DNA of 64,000 bases from an uncultured Pelagibacteraceae bacterium (lineage in GTDB: Bacteria > Pseudomonadota > Alphaproteobacteria > Pelagibacterales > Pelagibacteraceae): the NCBI GenBank assembly GCA_902557235.1, contig CACDZR010000005.1, positions 16,613 through 80,612 of the forward strand, in the 5' to 3' direction. Numbering within the stretch: the first letter of the stretch is position 1; each line of letters opens with the position of its first letter. Positions 56,189 to 64,000 of this stretch are shown here, one piece after another. Made by a program: the position numbers and the translations under genes. The notes beneath the pieces are model-generated. The model worked only from the letters and a program-made list of their open reading frames with translations. It was not told where the DNA came from and searched no databases.

Positions 56189-58909
56189 TTATTTGCAATT
56201 TGGTCTTTCACATGGTGCACTTTTGATTTTCCAACATATTGGACATTTTTCACCTGTTGCTTTACTTGTTTCCACAATTATTTCATTAGTATCACCATTC
56301 TCAATTTTGACTGAAGAAGTTATACAAAGTTCTGATAGATCAATATTTTTTAAAAATTTCTGGTTTTCGTTATTCAATTTTACGATTAACGCAGCTTCTA
56401 AACTAGATCCAATATCTTTGCTTGCTCGTTTTTGCTCAATACTAAGGTTACAAATATCTCTTATTTTGATTAATTGTTCCCATTTAGAATTTAAGTTCGA
56501 GTTATCAAATTTTTCGGGGAAATTCAAAAATTTCTCGAGATGAATACTTTTTTTATTTTTTGAAATAAGTTGATAAATTTCCTCAGTTGTGAAAGATAAT
56601 ATTGGTGCAAACCATCTTAGTAAAGAGTTAAGAATAACATTTAGCAATATAAGAGTAGATTTTCTTTTTTCAGAATTTAATGGATCACAGTACAAAGTAT
56701 CTTTTCTTATATCAAAATAAAAGGCAGATAGATCTACAGTACAAAAATTCAATAATTCTTTATACAAATTATGGAAATCATAATCTTTGAAATACTTGTT
56801 AAATTTAGAATTTAAATTGTAAATTTTATGAAGCATAAATTGTTCTAATTCAGGTAAATTCTCAATTTTAATTTTTTCTAAATCTATTTGTTCAAAATTA
56901 TCATTAAGATTTCCAAGCAAATATCTAAATGTATTTCTTATTTTTCTATAAGACTCAGCATGCTGATCTAATATTGAATAGTCTATTCGAAGATCCTCAG
57001 CATAATTTGAGGAAGCGACCCAAATTCTAAGTATATCAGCTCCATATTTTTTGAGAATGTCTTCAGGCGCAATTACATTTCCTAAGGATTTTGACATTTT
57101 TAAACCTTTGCCATCAACTACAAAACCATGAGACAGAATAGACTCAAAAGGTGCACGATCTCTAGTTCCGCAAGACTCTAAAAGAGACGAATGAAACCAT
57201 CCCCTGTGTTGATCAGAGCCCTCGAGATACATAGATGCAGGCCACTTTAAATCTTTTCTTTTCTCTAATACAAATGAGTGTGTAGATCCACTATCAAACC
57301 AAACCTCTACGATATCACTTAACTTTTCAAAATCTTCAGCTTTATATTTTTTTCCGAGAAATTTTTGTGGGTTGTCTGAAAACCAACAATCAGATCCCTC
57401 TTTTTCATAAATTTTCGCAATATTTTCAAAGACTTCATCATCAACCAAAATTTCACCTGTCTTCTTGTTAATAAAAATAGGTAATGGAACTCCCCATACT
57501 CTTTGTCTTGAAACACACCAGTCGGGTCTTGTTTCAATCATCGATTTTAATCTTTCTTTTCCTTTGCTAGGATAGAAAGTTGTTTCATCAATTGCTTTTA
57601 AAGCTTTATTTCTGAGTTTATGACTATCCATAGAAATAAACCATTGAGGAGTTGCTCTGTGAACTAATGGTGCTTTGGACCTCCATGAATGAGGATAAGA
57701 GTGAACAAGTTCACCACTCGATAATAATTTTTTTTGATCTTTTAATTTTTCAATCACAATCGAATTAGATTTAAAAATATGCATCCCTTCAAAAAGTGCT
57801 ACATTTTTTGTATATCTTCCATCGCCATCAACTGTTTCAATTGCTTTAATTCCATTATTCATACACAAATTAAAATCATCAGGACCATGACTTGGCGCGC
57901 AATGAACAATTCCAGTACCTTGTTCTGTAGTAACAAAACGTGCTTCCAGCATAGGTATGTCATATTCATAACCAAGTTTTAAAAAAGGATGATTACAAAT
58001 TGTTCCTTTTAAATCTTTACCTTTAAAATTTTTTAATTTTTTGAAACTTTGAATTTTGGTATCTTTTACAACTATATCTATTAATGCATCTGCAATAACA
58101 ATTTTTTTATTTTTAAAGTCTCCATCGTCATTTACCTCAATTAATAAATAATCTAGGCTCTCATTGTAAGCTAAGGCTTTGTTAGCTGGAATAGTCCATG
58201 GGGTAGTTGTCCAAATTACTATTTCACTATCATTTAATTCTTTAATATTTGATGATTTAACTGGAAAAGATGCATAGATAGTATCTGACTTATGATCTTG
58301 GTACTCAACTTCTGCATCTGCTAAAGCAGTTTTTTCAACAGTAGACCATAAAACAGGTTTAAAACCTCTATACAAACTTCCTTCTTTTAAAAATTTACCT
58401 AGTTCTCTTACTATTTGAGCTTCAGCATCAAAACTCATTGTAGAATAATAATTATCCCAATCTCCTACAACTCCTAACCTTTTAAATTGATCTTTATGAA
58501 TATCTATCCATTTTTCTGCAAAAGCTCTGCATTCTTTTCTAAACTCAACGATTGGAACTTCATTTTTGTTTTTTTTATTTTTTTTATATTGCTCTTCAAT
58601 TTTCCATTCTATTGGCAATCCATGACAATCCCATCCTGGAACATAGACTGAATCTTTTCCATCCATTTGATGAAATCTTACAATTATATCTTTTAAAATT
58701 TTATTTAAAGCTGTTCCCATATGTATATTACCATTCGCATATGGAGGACCATCGTGAAGGACAAATTTTTCTTCTCCTTTTCTCGATTTTCTTAATTCAT
58801 CATAAAGATTTATGTTTTGCCAGAGTTTCAAAATTTCAGGTTCTCGTGTTGGCAAATTTGCTTTCATTGAAAAAGCGGTTTTAGGAAGATTTATTTGAGA
58901 TTTGCTCAT
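56189..58909 (-). CDS. ileS: Isoleucyl-tRNA synthetase
   Basis: A 906-residue class I synthetase. The HIGH-like motif is LHDGPPYANGNIHMGTA (near 52), the second is GLKMSKSLGN (near 610), and an editing domain lies between (TTTPWTIPANKALAY). The C-terminus ends in a zinc site, EKCPICW followed by CERPNC. Length normal. The start lies one base from ribF on the same strand. Confidence 0.97.
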   Translation of the reverse strand: MSKSQINLPKTAFSMKANLPTREPEILKLWQNINLYDELRKSRKGEEKFVLHDGPPYANGNIHMGTALNKILKDIIVRFHQMDGKDSVYVPGWDCHGLPIEWKIEEQYKKNKKNKNEVPIVEFRKECRAFAEKWIDIHKDQFKRLGVVGDWDNYYSTMSFDAEAQIVRELGKFLKEGSLYRGFKPVLWSTVEKTALADAEVEYQDHKSDTIYASFPVKSSNIKELNDSEIVIWTTTPWTIPANKALAYNESLDYLLIEVNDDGDFKNKKIVIADALIDIVVKDTKIQSFKKLKNFKGKDLKGTICNHPFLKLGYEYDIPMLEARFVTTEQGTGIVHCAPSHGPDDFNLCMNNGIKAIETVDGDGRYTKNVALFEGMHIFKSNSIVIEKLKDQKKLLSSGELVHSYPHSWRSKAPLVHRATPQWFISMDSHKLRNKALKAIDETTFYPSKGKERLKSMIETRPDWCVSRQRVWGVPLPIFINKKTGEILVDDEVFENIAKIYEKEGSDCWFSDNPQKFLGKKYKAEDFEKLSDIVEVWFDSGSTHSFVLEKRKDLKWPASMYLEGSDQHRGWFHSSLLESCGTRDRAPFESILSHGFVVDGKGLKMSKSLGNVIAPEDILKKYGADILRIWVASSNYAEDLRIDYSILDQHAESYRKIRNTFRYLLGNLNDNFEQIDLEKIKIENLPELEQFMLHKIYNLNSKFNKYFKDYDFHNLYKELLNFCTVDLSAFYFDIRKDTLYCDPLNSEKRKSTLILLNVILNSLLRWFAPILSFTTEEIYQLISKNKKSIHLEKFLNFPEKFDNSNLNSKWEQLIKIRDICNLSIEQKRASKDIGSSLEAALIVKLNNENQKFLKNIDLSELCITSSVKIENGDTNEIIVETSKATGEKCPICWKIKSAPCERPNCK

Positions 58910-58910
58910 T

Positions 58911-59837
58911 TTATTTTTTTGCTATTAATAAGTCAGTTTTAATTTGTTTTCTAAGTTGGTCGACATTTTTAAATTTTTTTTCTTTTCTAATAAATTTTTT
59001 AAATTCTACTGTTAAATACTTATTATAAAGATTTCCAGAAAAATTAAATAAATGAACTTCCAATAATATTTTTTTTCCATTAAATGTTGGTCGATAGCCT
59101 AAATTTGCAATCCCTTTTAAGTAATTGTTTTTGCCATATCTTTTTGCATTTACTGCATATACACCCGGGCAGGCTAAAATATAGTCTTTGATATCAATGT
59201 TTGCTGTTGGGAAACCAATTTTTTTTCCTAGCTGTCTTCCTTTTTGAACCTTTCCAACAATTGACCAATTTCTATTTAGAATTTTATTGGCTTTCTCTAA
59301 TTTTCCTTTTTGTAAAAGTTTTCTAACCAGCGATGAAGATGCTATTTTCTTATTGGTTAACAATGGTTGTGGTTTAACTACCTTATAACCACATATTCTC
59401 TCAAAATTAATTAACTGTCTAACGTTACCTTCTCTTTTATTTCCAAATCTAAAATTATTGCTTACAAAAATGAATTTTGGTTTTAACTTTTTACCTAATA
59501 TTTCTTTAATGAACGTTATAGATTTTATTTTTGAGAATTTTCGATCAAACTTTTTTATTATCAAAAAATCCACATTAAGATTTTTGAGATTATCAATTTT
59601 TTGCTGCAAATTAGAAATTCTAAAATTATCTAAATTCTTATTAAAAAACATTTTGGGCATTGGTTCAAAAGTCAACACACCAATTTTTGAGGAATATTTT
59701 TTTTTATATTTCTTAGCTAATGAGAATAATTTTTGATGTCCTTTGTGAACACCATCAAAGTTGCCAATCAATATAATTGAGTTTTTGTATCTTGGATTGA
59801 TATCAAAATTTTTATATATTTTCTTTGATTCTACCAT
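58911..59837 (-). CDS. ribF: Bifunctional riboflavin kinase / FAD synthetase
   Basis: A 308-residue enzyme making FMN and FAD. The N-terminal FAD synthetase domain has IGNFDGVHKGHQKLF (near 25) and FVSNNFRFGNKREG (near 124-137); the C-terminal flavokinase domain has GRQLGKKIGFPTANID (near 205) and the LEVHLFNFSGNLY segment. It overlaps the HAD gene by seven bases. ribF-ileS-lspA is a common order. Confidence 0.94.
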   Translation of the reverse strand: MVESKKIYKNFDINPRYKNSIILIGNFDGVHKGHQKLFSLAKKYKKKYSSKIGVLTFEPMPKMFFNKNLDNFRISNLQQKIDNLKNLNVDFLIIKKFDRKFSKIKSITFIKEILGKKLKPKFIFVSNNFRFGNKREGNVRQLINFERICGYKVVKPQPLLTNKKIASSSLVRKLLQKGKLEKANKILNRNWSIVGKVQKGRQLGKKIGFPTANIDIKDYILACPGVYAVNAKRYGKNNYLKGIANLGYRPTFNGKKILLEVHLFNFSGNLYNKYLTVEFKKFIRKEKKFKNVDQLRKQIKTDLLIAKK

Positions 59838-60652
59838 TTCAATTCTGATTGAATATAATTACAAATTGCTTCATAAGATTTTGCAACTTTTTCAATTCCT
59901 TTTTCTTTAATCTCATCCTTATGAATTCCATTTGAAATTATTAAAGAGTCATAATTTAAAAGGTTCGCTCCTTTTATGTCAGTATTTAAATTATCACCTA
60001 TGGAGAGAATTTTCTTATTTTTGTTATCGATAGATTGATTATAAACTTCAGGATAAGGTTTTCCAAAGTAAACAACTTCTCCACCCATTTTTTCAAAAAC
60101 CATCGCAACGGAACCAGCACAAAATTCTCTGGTGTTTCCTCTGTCTACAATTAGATCAGGATTTGTACAAATCATCTTTTTTTTTATATTTTTTTCAAAC
60201 AGATCTTTATAAAAATTTAAGTCCTCATTATGATCATCAAACAATCCAGTGCATAAAATATATTCACTTTTTTCTATATTATCTAATTTCATTTTTTTAA
60301 ATTCTTTAAATAAATCAAAATCTCTTGGTGGACCAACGTGAAAAAAATTTTTATTAATCAAATTTTTCTTTAAATAAATGAGAGCTGCCTCACCAGAGGT
60401 AAAAACATGGTCTCTAATTTCTTTTTCCATGCCTAGTTTTTCTAAAAAAGATTTAACTGCATGGTTAGGTCTGGGTGCATTTGTGAGTAAAATATAGTTC
60501 TTTTTTTTTTTATTGATTTCTCTAAGAGCTTTTATTGCTTCAAGGTGAAGTGTGACCCCATTATGGACCACTCCCCATAAATCAATATAAAATAGCTGAT
60601 AATTGTCTGCGATAGAACTTAGGCCTTCATTATCTAAATTTTTAGTCATCAA
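59831..60652 (-). CDS. HAD-family hydrolase, NagD-like (TIGR01459 type)
   Basis: A 273-residue type IIA HAD protein. FYIDLWGVVHNG (near 22) has the nucleophile Asp with Trp in place of the usual second acid region seen in this subfamily, ILLTNAPRPNHAVKSFL is motif II, and LSIGDNLNTDIKGANL (near 214) is motif III/IV. It is probably a sugar-phosphate or nucleotide phosphatase; the substrate is unknown. Starts at 60652 or 60649 (tandem Met). Confidence 0.85.
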   Translation of the reverse strand: MMTKNLDNEGLSSIADNYQLFYIDLWGVVHNGVTLHLEAIKALREINKKKKNYILLTNAPRPNHAVKSFLEKLGMEKEIRDHVFTSGEAALIYLKKNLINKNFFHVGPPRDFDLFKEFKKMKLDNIEKSEYILCTGLFDDHNEDLNFYKDLFEKNIKKKMICTNPDLIVDRGNTREFCAGSVAMVFEKMGGEVVYFGKPYPEVYNQSIDNKNKKILSIGDNLNTDIKGANLLNYDSLIISNGIHKDEIKEKGIEKVAKSYEAICNYIQSELKW

Positions 60653-60718
60653 ATTAATCTATAAACCAAAAAACCCTCAAATTCCTTTATTTTTTAACTA
60701 ACTAATTTTTAAGTATAT

Positions 60719-60746
60719 CTTGAAATAGTAAGGCCAATCTCTATAT
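60719..60746 (+). promoter_or_regulatory. Candidate RpoH (sigma32) promoter of groESL
   Basis: CTTGAA (60719-60724) and CTATAT (60741-60746) lie 16 bases apart, 27 bases before groES, resembling the alphaproteobacterial heat-shock promoter. No CIRCE inverted repeat is seen, so HrcA control looks unlikely. A ribosome-binding site AAGGAG follows at 60762-60767. Confidence 0.55.
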
Positions 60747-60772
60747 GAAGACCATATTAATAAGGAGAATTT

Positions 60773-61063
60773 ATGAAATTTAGACCGTTACACGATAGAG
60801 TTTTAATAGAAGTTTTAGATAGCAGTGAAAAAACTGCTGGTGGAATAATCATACCTGATACAGCTCAGGAAAAACCTCAAGAAGGCAAAGTAGTTGCAGT
60901 TGGTGGTGGCGCAAAAACTGAGGACGGCAAAACAATACCAATGGATGTAAAAGTTGGAGATAAAGTTTTATTTGGCAAATGGTCAGGAACTGAAGTTAAA
61001 ATTGATGGCAAAGAATACAGCATAATGAAAGAGTCGGACATTATGGGAATTTCAAGCAAATAA
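60773..61063 (+). CDS. groES: Co-chaperonin GroES
   Basis: A 96-residue lid protein of the GroEL chaperonin. [33 protein letters not shown] contains the mobile loop, and [18 protein letters not shown] the C-terminal strand. groEL follows after 23 bases with its own AAGGAG site. Heat-shock induction is expected from the promoter seen. Confidence 0.98.
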   Translation: MKFRPLHDRVLIEVLDSSEKTAGGIIIPDTAQEKPQEGKVVAVGGGAKTEDGKTIPMDVKVGDKVLFGKWSGTEVKIDGKEYSIMKESDIMGISSK

Positions 61064-61068
61064 TTTAA

Positions 61069-62748
<1,680 letters not shown>

Positions 62749-62772
62749 TCGTTCCAACCCAAATCAAAATTC

Positions 62773-62803
62773 AAAAAGGGCAGTTTTTACTGCCCTTTTT
62801 TTT
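62773..62803. terminator. Rho-independent terminator after groEL, probably bidirectional
   Basis: GGGCAGT-TTTT-ACTGCCC is a perfect seven-base stem, followed by eight T on the plus strand and preceded by five A, which would give a T run on the minus strand. It is the only textbook terminator I found in the window. Confidence 0.9.
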
Positions 62804-62821
62804 ACCCTAAACAAAAATCTG

Positions 62822-62851
62822 CAATGAAGTTCACAATGAATGTTCAATGAA
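62822..62851. repeat. Three CAATGAA repeats between groEL and the serine hydrolase
   Basis: CAATGAA occurs at 62822-62828, 62834-62840 and 62845-62851, spaced 12 and 11 bases apart, in the 174-base gap downstream of both convergent genes. The role is unknown; chance is possible. Confidence 0.45.
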
Positions 62852-62866
62852 GTTTTTAGAATCATA

Positions 62867-62886
62867 AAACGGTGCTGAAGGCAACC
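62867..62886 (-). terminator. Weak candidate terminator for the serine hydrolase
   Basis: On the minus strand GGTTGC-CTTCA-GCACC pairs over five bases with one bulged T, followed by GTTTTATG. It is 37 bases past the hydrolase stop. The stem is short, and the groEL terminator further on may serve instead. Confidence 0.3.
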
Positions 62887-62922
62887 CTAGTTTATTATTA
62901 ATAACAAAAAATAATTAATTTC

Positions 62923-64000
62923 TTAAGCAGGATTTGGACATTCTATTACTCTGCCCATAGAATCTCTCTCACCACATTTTTTAGGTTGTACCTTATAACC
63001 CAATGGTACATACACTAAACTATAATAGTCATAATTTCTTTCAACAGAATGAGCAGTAATAATTCTGTTATTATCAAAATCAATAACTACTTGTTGACCG
63101 TAAGCACCATCCATCATTAAAATAGGTCTGTCTTCTAATCCGATTGGGTCAAAGTGAAACTGACCACCATAACTTTGTGCTGATCTATGATTGCCTTTAG
63201 ATGTACTATAATCACCATGTCCTTTATCAACTCTATTTTCATACATTGTTTTTAAATACTTACCAACGCAAGTATCATTGTTCCAATGATTCATAATCAT
63301 GTTAGCAATTCTTACATAATCATATCTGTCAGCATAGAAAGAATATCTTCCGTATTCACCAGATTTTCTGTTACCAGTTTTATTAGCATATAAAGTTTTA
63401 TGAAAATAAACTCTTTTAGCAACTTTAGCGTCTTCTACAAATATTTTATGTAATAACTTGTTCCAGTCATCACCAGTTTTGTAAATAACATAGTTCATAA
63501 TAACATTTGTTGTCATAGCACTATAGTTATAATAAGTACCAGGTTCTAAACCATCAACACCTTTAAAGTATTTCTTCATAACTTTTTTGATAGGTATAGT
63601 ATTAACATTAGGACCTTTACCTTTGATAGGGTTGTCCCATGCGTAAATTCTTTGTCCTACTATTTTATCATCACCTGCCTGCATATTAAGTAAGTTAATT
63701 AATTTTTGATTTTCATATAAAGTACCTGTAACCGTTGGGTAATCTATTCTATCAAAAACGGTATGATTAATATAACCACCACACATTGCATAACCTGTAA
63801 CTAAAGATACCAAAGACTTACCTATGGAATGTGAAGGATATGGTCCCCGATATTTACTTTTTCTATTTTCATCAACTAAAATTTTATTGTTTTCAAATAA
63901 GATGTAAGAAACTAAACCAGTATCTTTACGTGATATTTGTTCTTTAACTTTTACAGATAATTTATTAGTTTTTAAATCAAACTCAAAATCATAGGTTTCA
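62923..64000 (-). CDS. SxxK serine hydrolase (beta-lactamase/NylB-like), 5' end missing
   Basis: At least 359 residues, open to the right edge. The ORF track starts at an internal TTG; reading on upstream gives YPSHSIGKSLVSLVTGYA, whose SIGK is the SxxK nucleophile motif of class C beta-lactamase-like hydrolases. EPGTYYNYSAMTTNVIMNYV fits the YxS/N second motif, and IITAHSVERNYD may be the third. A C-terminal CGERDSMGRVIECP has two cysteines and could form a disulfide, hinting at export. The substrate (ester, amide or peptidoglycan) is unknown. The N-terminal signal is outside the window. Confidence 0.75.
   Translation of the reverse strand, partial: ETYDFEFDLKTNKLSVKVKEQISRKDTGLVSYILFENNKILVDENRKSKYRGPYPSHSIGKSLVSLVTGYAMCGGYINHTVFDRIDYPTVTGTLYENQKLINLLNMQAGDDKIVGQRIYAWDNPIKGKGPNVNTIPIKKVMKKYFKGVDGLEPGTYYNYSAMTTNVIMNYVIYKTGDDWNKLLHKIFVEDAKVAKRVYFHKTLYANKTGNRKSGEYGRYSFYADRYDYVRIANMIMNHWNNDTCVGKYLKTMYENRVDKGHGDYSTSKGNHRSAQSYGGQFHFDPIGLEDRPILMMDGAYGQQVVIDFDNNRIITAHSVERNYDYYSLVYVPLGYKVQPKKCGERDSMGRVIECPNPA

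Noticed and set aside
60653-60772. CIRCE/HrcA operator before groES
   Set aside because: I looked for the TTAGCACTC-N9-GAGTGCTAA inverted repeat and did not see it; only a sigma32-like promoter is supported.

Overview
The window is a dense, very AT-rich stretch of a streamlined alphaproteobacterial chromosome. Gene order, small intergenic gaps, the cell-cycle DNA methylase CcrM, mitochondrial-type respiratory complexes and a crtIBY-blh retinal pathway next to isoprenoid genes point to the SAR11 clade ('Candidatus Pelagibacter'-like). This assignment comes from recognising proteins and synteny by eye, not from a search. I find no insertion sequence, integrase, prophage or CRISPR array, and no gene-free stretch above about 180 bases.

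Layout. 1-3.8 kb: end of pgsA, ilvE, a MarR regulator with an OmpR-type regulator and EnvZ-like kinase, and ubiK. 3.8-9.8 kb: lgt, a MidA-family methyltransferase, pgeF, prs, rplY, pth, ychF. 9.8-12.3 kb (minus): the cytochrome bc1 operon petABC. 12.4-19.4 kb: trmL, hemF, greA, cca, tRNA-Gln, ispE, a TPR lipoprotein-like secreted protein, a family-4-like uracil-DNA glycosylase and rnhB. 19.4-26.2 kb: ccrM with two GANTC sites in its leader, an FAD monooxygenase, mutY, a DciA/DUF721 protein, a DsbA-like thioredoxin and an unusually short Smc. 26.2-28.5 kb: the F0 half of ATP synthase (atpI-B-E-F'-F). 28.6-32.9 kb: crtI, crtB, crtY and blh, giving retinal, overlapping ispH. 33-35.7 kb: thrB, rnhA and a peroxiredoxin. 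35.7-42.6 kb (minus): thrC, SURF1, ctaE, ctaG, a 41-residue membrane protein absent from the ORF track, ctaB, ctaD and ctaC. 42.6-46.5 kb: rsmE, a frameshifted HAD dehalogenase, a double CDGSH protein, a pirin, a quinone reductase and a DUF2721 protein. 46.6-52.4 kb: ubiA and a lipid A module (msbA, waaA, frameshifted lpxK, lpxL-type acyltransferase, DUF2093). 52.4-62.8 kb: purD, rsmD, pgi, a BamF-like lipoprotein, lspA, ileS, ribF, a NagD-like HAD protein and groES-groEL. The right edge holds an incomplete SxxK serine hydrolase.

Functionally, the window joins the quinol-to-oxygen electron chain (bc1, cytochrome aa3-type oxidase and their assembly factors) to the membrane part of ATP synthase, and supplies the chromophore for a rhodopsin that must be encoded elsewhere. 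Most genes are core housekeeping. The points that most deserve a second look are the Smc that seems to lack its hinge, the GANTC-containing ccrM leader, two genes broken by one extra A in an A-tract, and extreme compaction: five tail-to-tail gene pairs share one four-base stop cassette, and divergent genes have 0-24 bases between start codons.
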